DNA from: Patiria pectinifera
Taxonomy: Eukaryota; Echinodermata; Asteroidea; Valvatida; Asterinidae
Reading direction: 5' to 3'
Length of the DNA: 64,000 nucleotides
Assembly: GCA_029964075.1 (NCBI GenBank)
Contig: CM057149.1
Location: 15,948,197 to 16,012,196 of the forward strand
Numbering within the stretch: position 1 is the stretch's first letter; every line of letters starts with the position of its first letter. Below, piece by piece: positions 11,001 through 21,050 of this stretch. The position numbers and the translations under genes were made by a program. Under the pieces are notes generated by a model. The model was given only the letters and a program-made list of their open reading frames with translations, was not told where the DNA came from and ran no database searches.

Positions 11001-14000
11001 AGTTTTTACCCAGCCCAAACGTAACCCGTGTTAAAATATCGCATTTTCCACCTTGAAAAACTTTCCAAAATTACAAAAGCAGGTGGCATTAGGATTCAGA
11101 GAAGTCTACTTTTGGTCGCAAAAGGCATTTTGAAATAATCCAATACTCCAGACAGTAATATTAGCACAGTTTATACAGCAATCCTAAACTACACAACAGC
11201 GTATATTTTCCTGCTTGTCATGCTTCGGGTATTATTTTGCTTTTCTGTAATTTTGCCCTTAACATTTGTACAGGATTTTTTTTTGTTCCCGGCACTTTGG
11301 GCACTAAAGTCAATCCCATTGCCCTTATACATGGCACACACCTGCAGATATGTGCCGAACATTTGCGTCATCATATGACGTCATCACGTGTCACTTGACG
11401 TCACATTCAAGGTACATATTTTGAAGGCCAAAAATGCAGTACGATTGGGTTGAAGTTGGTTGTACCTACAATCCCGGCCAAAATGGTTGGGACGGTCACC
11501 CATTCCCCCGCTCCCCCGGTCAATGTTGTTCCCAGCAGACGGAGCACACACCGCGCAATGAGAGACGATATTGAACTTGGCCGAGGGAGGGTTGGGGCCC
11601 AGCGAGATTTGACCAGGATTGTAGGTGCAGGCCAGTAAATCGGTCCGAAATTGCCTACGCCGGTCAAATCACGATTTTCTTCCCCCTATAATCATTCAGT
11701 ATTTGAGCACATTGTGGGCCATGAACTTGAGGATTCGTACAAAATAAGGACGGGAGCCGTGCACTGGAACGTGAGCTTGTATTTCTGTACAATTTGGATG
11801 AAATTTGGGCCCTAAAAGAGCTCTCCTTTGCAATGGAGTGTAGACACCGTTTTTCAAAATGGCGATGGGCTTCAGGACTGTATTTTAAGGGATGATTATA
11901 TTCGGGTGAAAATTTCTACCAACATTCATCAAGTTAAAGAAAGACCATGAAATAAGCTTTAAGTTCGGTGTGTGTCTCGAACACCTTGGAGAGTAAATTG
12001 TGAGTATATTTCCAGACTTTCTGAAGTGGAGCCATTTATCATTGGGGTCTTTATTGCACCCATATAGGGACACTGTTAAAATCGGGCCCTTATATGGACG
12101 CCCTCGGACAGTAGGCGGCGCTCTTCATCGCTGCCGACTGACGTGACTCGCTTTTTCCGATGATGTCGCCGGCCCCGTCGCCTGCCCCTTCGCGCTCCCC
12201 ACTCCCGGCTCGCTTTTAAAAACTGTAGCTGTTGCAATTTGCAAGTGTGCAACCCCCCTCCCCCCGCTATGACACTGCCCTGAGGTGGGTATTATCGGCG
12301 CTAAGAATTTCGTTAAAAGGGAGAACAACAAATATCAAGCAGCGGCATCCAATTTTAGAGATCTTCGAAATACTGCATCGTCACGCACACATTTTTTTTT
12401 TATAAAGTATGACATTTTTAAAAGATGGTGTATAGAGCCCACGTGCCTTTTAAAAAAATTTGAATGTTCTTTTCCAAACGAAATATAATGGACTGTTATG
12501 TCCTGTAAGAAATAAATGTGTTTGTTTGAGTTTGCAGGCCTTCACTCAGATTTGAAAGTTGGCTTTAACTGACGCGCTCCAGTTCTGAAATTGCGCACAC
12601 TATTCAAAACGAATTAAGAGCGTCCCGCTCTTCATTCGAAAGTTGAAATTAAATAATTTATTGCTTGGTATGGGCCGATTTTTTTGTTCAATGTTTCATT
12701 TGAAAGCTCATTGAAGTTTTCGATTTGGGGAATTTAATTCCATTCGTAATTGTAAACATTATAGTTATTTACGATCATAAGTAAGACTTTTTTTGACACG
12801 AGGTATGGAAAGACGTCGCGCCGGTAGATACTCTTAAATTCTAGCACTGTACAAGAGTCGCCCAGGCCCCTATAAAGGGGGGGGGGGGTCCCCCAGCTCT
12901 GTGAAACAATTGTTTTCATAGAAATTATCTAAAAATAATGTGAACCCCCCCCCCTCTCGCTCTGACACCCCCTAAAATCTATTTTTTTGGCTGATGAACT
13001 CCCCTGCCAAAATGTCTGGTTCCGCCCCTGCCGCCTGTTGGGTTTCAAGCTTTTGGCGGGTCATCATCGGCAATTATGGAATTGTCGAATTCAATCCTTA
13101 AGGTACATTGGGGTTTTCCACTTGACTTTGTTTTTTTCTATTTTGTATTTCCAGTTTTAAGGTTGAGGGGCTTTGTTTTCTTGCGTTTTCCTATTTTGCG
13201 AATAACTATATATTTGGGGAATGTTCATAATTAAAGAAACGTTATTTATTTTGAAACGTAATAAACACATTACAATGTACATTTTTAAGTTTGCCTGGTA
13301 CAATATTGCATACTGCGTTTCTTACTTCAATTGAAAATTGCGACATTAATAATGGCATAGTCATATTGATCGAACAAATTCTCCTCAAAAAAAATTTGTA
13401 TTAATAATAGGCGGAGAAACCTGAAACATTGCTGTGTGCATCTGTTTTGGCTTCATGGACGAACACAATTGAAGTCGATGTTTCGGGCAGTAATGAGTCA
13501 ACCGTTTTCATTTGTTTGGACAATTTTATACGGCAGCCTCGTTAGTAGTAGGCCTGTACGGGCGCTGAACATACTTATCGTTAACAATGAACACTATTAT
13601 TATGTAGGCTATTTTGAAATTTGGCGGGGTAAGGGGGGGGGAGTTCAGACCTGTTGGATTTCTGTATCCGATCTCATCATGTTTGTAATTTTTTAGCCTA
13701 TTCTGTATGTGCCAGAGCGGGGGGGGGGGGGTCCAGCTTGGTGGGGTGGGGAGGGGTTCGAATCCCCTGTGGATCCGCGCCTGACTTCTACTGTTTGTAT
13801 TTGAAGAGATACAGATTATCAACTCCATCACTACTATTTCAACAAAATACGGACGTTTTGAAAAAAAACAAGGAAACGATAATTTCTTTTTTACAGATTT
13901 GGTTGGTTACACTGTTAATCAGGCCTCCATGCCTATTCCGTTAGCTTTTCCCAACAGTCCTTCACCAGGCTGTAATCAAACATTATTTTACTGAAAAATA

Positions 14001-17000
14001 AAGTAAAGATAACGTTCTCATCCTTCATTCTAAAAAAAAAAAAAACCCAAAAAACAAAACCACCTTAAATATACACGAAAACAACATTACATAAGAACAC
14101 CACATTACACCAGGGGAGCTGTTCACGATACCGATGTGCCTCCTTTATGATAGCGGGAAGGGCTAGGCCGATTATCTTCACAGAATCTTGTGAAGGAAGT
14201 AGGGATGGCATTCTGCCCTATCATGCCTTATTAAGACATAATTAAAGCTACTGTAGCTTTTAAAAGGTACAGGCTAGTCTGGTTCCCTGACCCCATTGAC
14301 TTGAAAATATCTTTAGGTGGGGCCGGGAAACAGTCTACAATCCCGGCCAAAATGATTGGGACACTCCCTGAGCCTAGCAACAGTCACCCACTCCCCCGCT
14401 CCCCCGGTCAATGTTGTTCTCTCCAGCTGTTGGAGCACACACCGCGCAATGACAGAGAACATTGAACGGGGGCCGGGGGAGGGTGGGGGCCCAGTGAGAT
14501 TCGGCCAGGATTGTAGACCGGGATGCGTTATAGATTAAAATTGAAGTTACGTCACGATGACGTCATCATGTTTTATGTGACGTCACAGTGTATGTGCATT
14601 TTCTGCAGAACTTTAGGTCTGATTTGTTTGCAACTTGGTGTGTACCCAAACCGAATGTGTTTTAAATGGACATTTACGTGACGTCATGTGACGTCATCAT
14701 ATCTGATGTGACGTCACATTAAAACGCTTTTTTTCTAAGGCTTATATCGATAGAACTATCAGTCCGATTTGGTTGTAACTTGGGATGTACAAGTCAGGGA
14801 TGTGTTACAGATAAATCGTTAAGTGACTCATGATGACGTCATCCCCTGCAATGTGACGTCGCATTAAAGGTTCATTTTTCTATGCATATACCTGCAGAAC
14901 TACTGTCCAATTTGGTTGTGGGAATGTACCTAAGCCACGGTGTGTTATAGATGAAATTGAAATGACATCATAATGACGTCATCACCTTTAAAATGTCGTC
15001 ACATTGGAGTTACATTTTTCTAACTGATATCTACGGAACTATTGGTCCTAAAAATATTTGTGCAAAATTCTACTGCACATGTACATCCCATTAGTCTATA
15101 AAATGACATGCCGAAACAGCCATGTTTTTTTTTTCCACAAACATAATCTAGTTTCTTTATTGTTCTCACTGATACTGCAGTGGTCACTACGGTCTCGGCC
15201 CGAGTCTGTACCCTGATGATTGACCTAGACTCACGCGGTTGCGGCCAGCGCATGGGGAGATTTGTCCTGCCTCCGGGCGATCCTTGCACCTGTACAGGGG
15301 TAAGACTAGGCGGTCATTACCACCGCTACGCGCCTGAGATGCAGGGGCAGGATCCTCCGTTGTATATGGACATGCTACCGGAGGTGACTGCTGAGGTTAT
15401 CGGCCGTTGGTTCAACTGCACCGCGAGCAAACCGGTGGAGTCGACGCTCGGAGTCACTGACACAGGCCCAGAGTCGACTTCTAAAGTTGTCCCGGGGTCG
15501 ACACCTGTCGCATCGGCTCCTACCGATACGACACCAGTCGTCAGCACCACCCCTGAGCCGTCTATGCCGCCTGCAGATTGCCAAGAGATCTTGGATGCTG
15601 GTCAGAGCACTAGCGGTGTGTATACCATCCAGCACGCAGGCCAGAATATGCAGGTCTACTGCTGCATGGAGCCGGAGTCGGGGAAAGGAAACATAGTGAG
15701 TACAGTTCCTTACTTTCTCAAAACCATGCTGTATTTATAACATGGCTCGGTGGTTGTTGAATTAAATCTTCATTCAACTTCGAGTATCGAGCACGGTGTT
15801 GAAAGAAAAGCAATGCAACTAATGTAAAATAATTGAACGTCCGTGCAAACGTGTATATTGTTAATTAGTGAACCAGTAACATTAACAAACACGCGCTGGA
15901 GCTAACGAGAAGTGGGAAGATGCACCATGCAACTTCTAATATTATTATCTGTCCCTGTTTCCTACTATTGATAAAACTATTCTTTCTAGCGAAAAGATTT
16001 ATTTGGGTTTTCCAGTTCCGTATTCTTCCCAGCGAAAAATAAAATAAAATATAGCTATATACAGGGAGATCCTGACACCTGGTCAATCTGTGCTTCAAAT
16101 TGAAGTCTGAAATGTCCAACTTTTTCAAAGGCGTTTCACAAATCCATTTTAATACGTGTTGGACATCGCTTAGCACAGCGTTTGATTCTGTTTACGAAAG
16201 GTTTACAAAAATGACCTTTTTACCGAATCTGGCAACATAATTGCATTTAAAAACAGCTGACTTAGCATGAATGGTGGCTCAACTCCGATCATTTGAAAGT
16301 GGGGCAAGGTTTTTGCAAGAGTCTTTTCTGCTATGCCAGTGGAAGGTTTTAAACATAGCCAGTACGTTATTTTTGGCGAGTCAGAACTTGAATTTATTAG
16401 ACCATTTTTACTTCGTGTACATGCACATCTGTATACAGTACAGTTTAATACAGTGCTATAGGTATAGCTTAACAACAGCTGACATTGATTTTACAGGATT
16501 TTTGTAATGGGGTATTGAACAAAGAATGAATTATTTATGCATTTTTCATCCAAGCACGTAGAAAAGGAGAGGGAAAAAGTGTTTTCCCCTCCATCCCGCA
16601 CGAATAAAAGCATAACAAGATAGTGCGGACTCAGCATGACTCAGTACTTTATAATGATTGCTCCCACGGCCGGCAAGGGCCATATCTGCGATGCCCCAAT
16701 ATCGACATTGGTTTATTTAATATTGGTCTACCTCGGTATCTTTGGCATTAAAGCGAGCCCAATTTTCAAGACACAAAGCTCATCTACCACTCACATGGTC
16801 TCAGGCATTTGTTTTTCAATAACAAAGAATGTGTGTCTCTTCAGAATAATTATGCGGAGATTTGGGGTTGTCCTCGGGCAAAGTATGCCCTCGGAAACCA
16901 CAGGTGCGGATACAATTGGACGAATCATATTTTTCGTTGTTAACTCATCCTATAAAGATTTAAATATAAAGAAGAAAGAATAAGCCATGTTTTAGTGTGA

Positions 17001-19092
17001 GCATTAGCCCAAAATATGATTATTATCTGGTTTTCACAAAATTAGAATAACAAAATGACAGTTTTTGCGCTGAAAGACACAAATACCGGCTGTTGTATAC
17101 TACAACAGAATATAACACGCTTAATAATACCATTTCTGCTAATAAATGGCCTATTCGCGGGGAAAATTATAACCGTTTATAATATACATTTTTTGTCAGG
17201 TGTTTCAGAGACGCCAGGACGGCTCGGTGAGCTTCGACCGAACCTGGCAGGAGTACGTCGAGGGATTCGGGGATCTGACCGGAGAGTTCTGGCTCGGCAA
17301 CCAGAAGCTGCATAGTCTGACTGTTGACTGGGGGTGGGAGCTGGTCATCACTCTGAGGGCGTTCGATGGGGAGGAAGCCCGTGTTCGTTATAGGTACTTC
17401 GTCGTAAGCTCATCTGAGAACAGTTACAGGCTTACTGGCTTTCATTTCAGTGGGGATGCAGGTAGATATTACCCCAGTATCCTTACTAGTATGTGACTTT
17501 TCCTATCGCAATGCATGTCTTGCAAATTTGTTTTTGTATCCGCAGGCAACAGTCTATTTCTGCCCTCATTCCGAATGTTCGCTTTATTCAGCTGCATGTA
17601 TTTGATCGAACACACCAATTAATATACAATGGAAACGCATTTATATAAAAGGAGATTTGCCGGAAAATCCTAGAAAAAAAACCCATAAAGTCATAAAGTC
17701 TGTCGAAGACAAAAAAAAACGTTAAATAGATTGTTTGATGCCAATTATTATTATTAATGGTTTATTTTATTAAACTTTCACGGCTATAAGGCTGAATTGC
17801 AGTTTCATTTACACACATTAAAAATCGTTATATATTAGAATTACAGAGAATTACATCGTGTGAAAGATACATTAAAAAGGTAAGTCACAACAAAATACAC
17901 ACAAGTAATACAAATCATGTCGATGACTTCCGTGAGGAGAGCGGAAATGCAGGTACATATACGCTGCACGTTCAGTTTCACTAAATACCTCTCCTTTAAC
18001 ACAACATGTCTTGTATTGTTGCCTACGATATAATTCTAATTTAATTGCACTGCTTTCATCCAGTTACACAAATAAAAAACAAAACCAACAACTAATACCT
18101 TATTACTGATTGTTTTATACTAGTTTGTGGCTACCCCATCCGGCTTTAACCATTCATTCATTCATTCGATTGTACGTTAACTCATGTGTTCAATTAACAC
18201 AATGACCAAAATCAGTAGCGTAAAACAAAAATGTATTCAGGGAGGTTCACGGGAAACTCGTCACAATTTCCCGCCCATGGATGCTCATGAAGCGGATTGG
18301 AAGCACCGTTGAACTGTTGAATAGAGTTTTCGATGTTCATGTAGCATCGCATCAGTAATTTCGTCATGATTCAATGCAGATACCATGTCTAACATAATAT
18401 AACATGAAGAGAGGAGACCAAGTCTAAAAAAAAAAGGGAAATTAAAGAAAGGAAACCGCTCAAATGTTGTTGTCACAAGTAGTCCTTTCGTGAATATGTT
18501 CATTTAGCATTCGTCATGCAGCATTCAATTCAATTCAATTCAATTCAATTCAATTCAACTCCATTTATTCATTTATTACGCCAGCATGAAATTCTACTTC
18601 TCGGTTTACACATACAAATTTAAACACCAACGATACAGAAAATTGAATATATAAACATACAGTGGTATACGTGTTAAACAATTAAATGAAAAGGCACTAA
18701 ATAATGAAAGTGTTTCTCCAAATACAGTAAAACCGTAAAAACACACATACATGGACCACATTGAACGGGCTGTGCATTCTTATGCACACAGGTCATTCAT
18801 TCATCTCTCATGATTCTTTCTCATGCGTGCAGGTAATTCACTGAGCGATCACAATGAACCCTTCTCAACCAAAGATGCTGACAACGACTCCTCCGAGGAC
18901 AATTGTGCTCAAAAATTCCACGGAGGCTGGTGGCACAAGAGGTGCAGTGGCGACTCATTCAAGAGCAACCTGAACGGCATGTACTACAACAACGCAACAG
19001 TCGATGATTACATAGGGATACAGTGGGTCACCTGGAAGGGTAAACAGGTCTCTCTTAAAGGGTGTGAAATGATGACACGACGCAAACCGTAA
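4998..19092 (+). CDS. Secreted fibrinogen-related-domain protein, gene copy 1 (4 coding exons)
   Basis: Joined coding exons 4998-5052, 15181-15695, 17200-17461 and 18833-19092 give 1092 nt, 363 aa plus stop, with GT/AG borders throughout and phases 1, 0, 1 that match. Layout: signal peptide about 1-25 (hydrophobic core crosses the first splice junction and ends in VSA), an unrecognised region about 26-98 with Cys 28, 39, 55, 57 and 98, a Ser/Thr/Pro-rich stalk about 99-150, and a fibrinogen C-terminal domain about 151-363. The domain shows VFQRR, GFGDLTGEFWLGN, a DADND calcium-site motif (292-296), NCA (Cys302), GGWW and SNLNG. Secreted FReD proteins such as ficolins, tachylectins and FREPs are extracellular lectins that often bind acetylated glycans; a pathogen-binding role here is inference. 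Odd points: Cys180 beside the canonical Cys179, and Asn in place of the Trp of the usual GWT motif. A paralogue lies about 30 kb downstream. Confidence 0.85.
5211..6242 (+). mobile_element. Family A MITE split by a family B insertion
   Basis: Left part 5211-5264 and right part 5822-6242 join into one family A copy ending AGCCGGGAAAACCT. The interruption is the family B element at 5265-5821. The aligned family A copy in unit 2 (35224-35680) is uninterrupted. Confidence 0.85.
5265..5821 (+). mobile_element. Family B MITE, 557 bp, with ATAT target duplication
   Basis: Ends GTTTTTTCCCAGACAATTTC and GAAATTGGCCGGGAGAACCT. ATAT precedes (5261-5264) and follows (5822-5825) it. The empty site in unit 2 reads TTTCTAAAATTCAAATTCG, one ATAT-like copy. 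A second family B copy is at 62015-62556. Confidence 0.85.
6414..6883 (+). mobile_element. Family A MITE, full length
   Basis: Starts AGGTTTGCCCGGCTATTT, ends AAATAGCCGGAAAATCCT. It aligns with 35769-36256 in unit 2, so it predates the duplication. Confidence 0.8.
6893..8490 (+). mobile_element. Family C element, 1.6 kb, absent from unit 2
   Basis: Ends AGGTTTTCCCGGCCAATTTC and GAAATTTGTCCGGAAAACCT, flanked by ATAT at 6889-6892 and 8491-8494. In unit 2 the flanks meet at 36257-36268 without it. No transposase-like ORF. An inverted copy lies at 29936-32548. Confidence 0.8.
8494..8793 (+). repeat. Intron 1 segment shared with 36262-36507
   Basis: AAAGGAATGAGACAT, CACAGCTCCTATTTAGATGC and GGCACCCTTTCCCGTAATTA-like phrases align with unit 2. 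No coding potential. Confidence 0.7.
8794..10179. mobile_element. 1.39-kb element with AGGTTTTTCCGGCC end, absent from unit 2
   Basis: Left end AGGTTTTTCCGGCCAA, right end TTGGCAAGGAAAAGCT, flanked by TTAT and ATAT. Unit 2 has the uninterrupted site CCCGTAATTATTATCATT (about 36497-36514). The interior carries at least five GTGTCAGTTCG-like words and a large palindrome at 9662-9776. Confidence 0.8.
9662..9776. repeat. Long palindrome inside the 1.39-kb element
   Basis: GTCAGTTCGTGAAAAC at 9665 onward is mirrored by GTTTTCACGAACTGAGAC near 9760-9777, with AATTGACGTGTTTTGG / CCAAAAACACGTCAATT and GTGCGCAC inside. The centre is GCGCATGCGT. It could extrude as a hairpin of about 55 bp. Confidence 0.8.
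10180..10404 (+). repeat. Intron 1 segment shared with 36508-36740
   Basis: GGAGAATCGTAATT, GGCAAATTCCGCG and AAGGTTTAGCTGGACAAAGT align. No gene seen. Confidence 0.65.
10405..10950. repeat. Degenerate minisatellite built on GGACATTCGCCATACAAA
   Basis: Roughly 150-180-bp units each holding ATGGACATTCGYYATACAAA, a TGTCCGTGTCTCACCAGACAA block, GTCAGGGCGTCTCGT and CATGGACTTTAAAAATATGG. About three units here, three at 36742-37318 and two at 41280-41590. Short open frames on both strands are by-products. Confidence 0.75.
10951..11466 (+). repeat. Intron 1 segment shared with 41585-42079
   Basis: AAACTAACTTTATTG, TATCGCATTTTCCACCTTGA and TTTGTTCCCGGCACTTTGG align. The end is the first of the TGACGTCA-bearing stretches (ATGACGTCATCACGTG at about 11376). 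Confidence 0.7.
11469..11621 (+). mobile_element. Small TA-flanked MITE, left copy (153 bp)
   Basis: Inverted ends CAATCCCGGCCAAA and ATTTGACCAGGATTG, flanked on both sides by TA. C-rich core with CCCGCTCCCCCGGTCAATGT, shared with the right copy. Confidence 0.75.
14338..14513 (+). mobile_element. Small TA-flanked MITE, right copy (176 bp)
   Basis: Same ends and core as the left copy, with an extra CTGAGCCTAGCAAC and a longer G-rich tract. TA on both sides (14336-14337, 14514-14515). Confidence 0.75.
14514..15060 (+). repeat. Tandem units of about 130-150 bp carrying TGACGTCA, upstream of exon 2
   Basis: Four degenerate units each run through a CTGCAGAACTA / GTCCGATTTGGTTGTAACTT block and a GATGACGTCATC - GTGACGTCACATT block. 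TGACGTCA or a one-base variant occurs at about 14557, 14577, 14680, 14690, 14709, 14832 and 14973. TGACGTCA is the CRE/ATF consensus. The array is shared with unit 2, split there at 42080-42332 and 44512-44750. Confidence 0.75.
15181..15695 (+). CDS. FReD gene 1, exon 2 (N-terminal Cys region, stalk, FReD start)
   Basis: The acceptor is GATACTGCAG at 15171-15180 and the donor is ATA|GTGAGT at 15696. It encodes residues 19-190: end of signal peptide, five-Cys region, Ser/Thr/Pro-rich stalk, then DCQEILDAG (Cys152) and VYCCMEP (Cys179, Cys180) of the fibrinogen domain. One N-glycosylation sequon NCT lies at about residue 97. The exon is 515 nt, the same length as in gene 2; I count 17 amino-acid differences over 172 residues, several of them in the signal peptide and stalk. 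Confidence 0.85.
15696..17199 (+). other. FReD gene 1 intron 2
   Basis: About 1.5 kb that aligns through its length with 45423-46964. No transposon ends or other genes recognised; open frames inside are also present, broken differently, in unit 2. Confidence 0.7.
17200..17461 (+). CDS. FReD gene 1, exon 3 (central fibrinogen domain)
   Basis: Acceptor TTTTTTGTCAG before 17200, donor GCAG|GTAGAT at 17462. It encodes residues 191-277 plus one base: VFQRRQDGS, EGFGDLTGEFWLGN, LHSLT, WELVITLRAFDG, then NSYRLTGFHFSGDAG, a good match to the usual FReD YxL...GYSGxAG segment. The stretch 17419-17452 differs almost completely from gene 2, although exon and intron on both sides are nearly the same. Confidence 0.85.
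17462..18832 (+). other. FReD gene 1 intron 3
   Basis: About 1.4 kb, aligned with 47236-49025, where a segment is duplicated. Contains an ATTCA microsatellite at 18523-18558 and a decoy CACAG acceptor at 18791 that would shift the frame. Confidence 0.7.
18523..18558. repeat. (ATTCA)n microsatellite, seven units
   Basis: Seven perfect ATTCA units. The aligned site in unit 2 (48722-48745) has just under five, so length changed after duplication. Confidence 0.9.
18833..19092 (+). CDS. FReD gene 1, exon 4 (C-terminal fibrinogen domain, stop)
   Basis: Acceptor GCGTGCAG before 18833; stop TAA at 19090-19092. It encodes residues 278-363: FSTKDADND (calcium-site motif), NCAQKF (Cys302), GGWWHKRC (Cys315), SNLNGMYYNNAT (sequon NAT), IQWVTWKGKQVSLKGCEMM. 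Cys302 and Cys315 correspond to the conserved P-subdomain disulfide. Cys355 near the C-terminus has no obvious partner. Confidence 0.88.
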
Positions 19093-20884
19093 CCGGTGAT
19101 CGAAAAACAATCAATCATATTGAAAGACAAAAATGAAAATATTGGGATAGAGGGGTCGCCGGGCTTCACCTCAGAGTTGTTCGATAGAGAAAACGCACTT
19201 TAAAATTTTCTTGGCAAAAATAAAAAAGTGAAAAAGTGAAAGAGAAAGGCGATTTTAAAAAAATGCAGTAGTGCAACATTAGGAAATATTACTAGTATTT
19301 CAGCATAGGGAAAGCTCATTTTTGCTCACTTTTTCAAAAACACACTAATTATCGAAGAAACTGTCATGATATTTTTGTTAAACGCTGTATAAAAGATTGC
19401 GTCTTTAACTCGCTTTTTTAGGGGTAGTATAATTTTTGGGGGTTGTACAATAGATAAAATTAACCACTTGAGTTAAAATATCGATCGAAAAACAAATCAG
19501 CCACTTTAGTTCTAGTATAAGTTTCCCACAAAGTTTTTAAAAAATTGCAGGCTGACACTTATTTAGTTTTCACAGGGTAGACTGGTTCCAGCCAGTTTAT
19601 ATAAACGATAATAATGTAGGGATCGGGTACCAGTCTCCTCCAAAAAGAGGCAATTTTCCCTGAATATACATACAAAGGTGAACATTTGTTAGCAGAAAGC
19701 AATACATTTGTTGGAGAGAACGCAGAGTACATATAACCTGAATGGGAAGCCAACATTTCAATCGGTACCTGGTACCCGGTACTGCACTGGTACGGTTTCC
19801 TGAGGTTACAGGTTCACATCCAGCATAATTTTTCGGTTTAGCTGAACTCTGATGGAGAAGTGAACGTAAATTAAGTCCGTTAACCACTCTGGTTAACCAC
19901 TAACCACCGGTTAATCAGTCAACCTTTGATTGGAAGTCAGCAATTTGTAAGTGTTGCAAAAAATACAGAAATCATGAAGCGCAGTTTCTGACCGATAGTC
20001 ATATTAATATAGGCTGAACGGGAATATGCCTAAATTATTTGAAACGGCTTTGCGGAAAATATACTTTTAAAATGGGGATTTTTAGCTTCGTAGCGATTCT
20101 TAAAAGCTCCACTTGATTTGTAAATCATAATATTGTGTTTTCAGTGCATGTTGATTCAGTGTATTTGATGTCTATCATAACATCAATATTAACCCTAAAA
20201 AGAGCTTAGCGGAATCCTACACTGTTATTTTTTGTGTTTCTGATTTCATCATGGTATCCTTGTTTGTAGCAAGCAATAATCTTCTCAAATCATATATTCT
20301 TGTTTTTATCAAGCAATAATAACTTTAAGCATACCTGTGGACACACCAAACTTAAAGCTGAGTACGTCACAAACGGTAGCAAATACAAATGAAATGGGAA
20401 GAACAAACGACAAGCCAAAAAGGAGGGAATACAGTTAACAATCAGCATTTAAAGAGGCGGGGAAACAATGATTTCAATTCATAAAAACGAAAGTGCGCGA
20501 CTTTTTATTATGATTCAAAAGCAATCAGAATCAGAGTGAGAATAAAAATAAAGTAAACGAATATAATATAAATTTTATTCAATCGTCAAGAATCGGCCGA
20601 TTCTTACGTAAGTAGCGCACAAGTGAATGCCCAATGAAATGAAGAAAACGTAAGAGGCCGGGTTGCTCTGTTAACCGATAAGGGGGTGGCGTGACGATCA
20701 CGAACGGCATCCTGTCACACGTCCAGCCTCGGAATTCCGAGGTGTGGTCCGTGTCCAATCGGCGGTGGGGGGCAGAGCTTGGCTGACCCTGACTGAAGAG
20801 ACCGTAGGACTTTACAGGTGACGAGGGGCTTACACGGATAGGGTGTCATACCCGTGCTAAAAAGGTTCATGCTGTTTTGAAGAG
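19093..20884 (+). repeat. 3' flank of FReD gene 1, shared with 49292-50066 and 50427-52232
   Basis: No gene recognised. It holds GGTACCTGGTACCCGGTACT near 19765 and a GGTTACAGGTTCACATCC word near 19804 that resembles a tRNA B box, both kept in unit 2. Confidence 0.6.
19219..19224 (+). promoter_or_regulatory. Candidate polyadenylation signal of FReD gene 1
   Basis: AATAAA about 130 bases after the stop codon, the first such hexamer in the 3' flank. The position suits a short 3'UTR, but the sequence is A-rich and unit 2 does not conserve this exact site. Confidence 0.35.
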
Positions 20885-21050
20885 TATGGCGAGAATTCTT
20901 GACATTTAATCCAAAAATATAGATATCTCTATAGAAATATCTCCATTACAGGGATTAAATGTTAACTTTGTATACGTCCGAACAGAGATATCTCTATTCC
21001 TAATAGAAATGTCTCTCTATTTTGATTAAATGTCAAGAATGCACGCCATA
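20885..21050. mobile_element. Palindromic MITE with TATGGCG ends (unit 1)
   Basis: Left TATGGCGAGAATTCTTGACA and right TGTCAAGAATGCACGCCATA form inverted ends. Both halves carry AGATATCTCTAT-type inner repeats. The same element sits at 52233-52400, so it predates duplication. Confidence 0.75.

Larger units (their letters stand above)
11469..14513. mobile_element. 3,045-bp segment bracketed by two small MITEs, absent from unit 2
   Basis: The left MITE (11469-11621) and right MITE (14338-14513) both start CAATCCCGGCCAAAATG and end CCAGGATTG, in the same orientation. TA lies at the outer edges (11467-11468, 14514-14515) and unit 2 has the exact empty site GTTGTACCTAGACCGGG at about 42069-42085. 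The 2.7 kb between (11624-14335) has no recognisable gene; it includes a poly-C/G repeat at about 13630-13790 ending in CTGTGGATCCGCGCCTGA. Confidence 0.75.

Noticed and set aside
11469..14513. LTR retrotransposon with direct terminal repeats
   Set aside because: The terminal repeats each have their own inverted ends and TA flanks, and no TG...CA ends, primer-binding site, gag or pol frame is visible.
15326..15635. Reverse-strand open frames opposite FReD exon 2 (also 45033-45311)
   Set aside because: They are shadows of the coding exon, with no splice or domain evidence.
17648..17672. TTTGCCGGAAAATCCTA as a transposon end
   Set aside because: It resembles the family A right end, but no left end or family A interior is found nearby; it is also present in unit 2 at about 47427.
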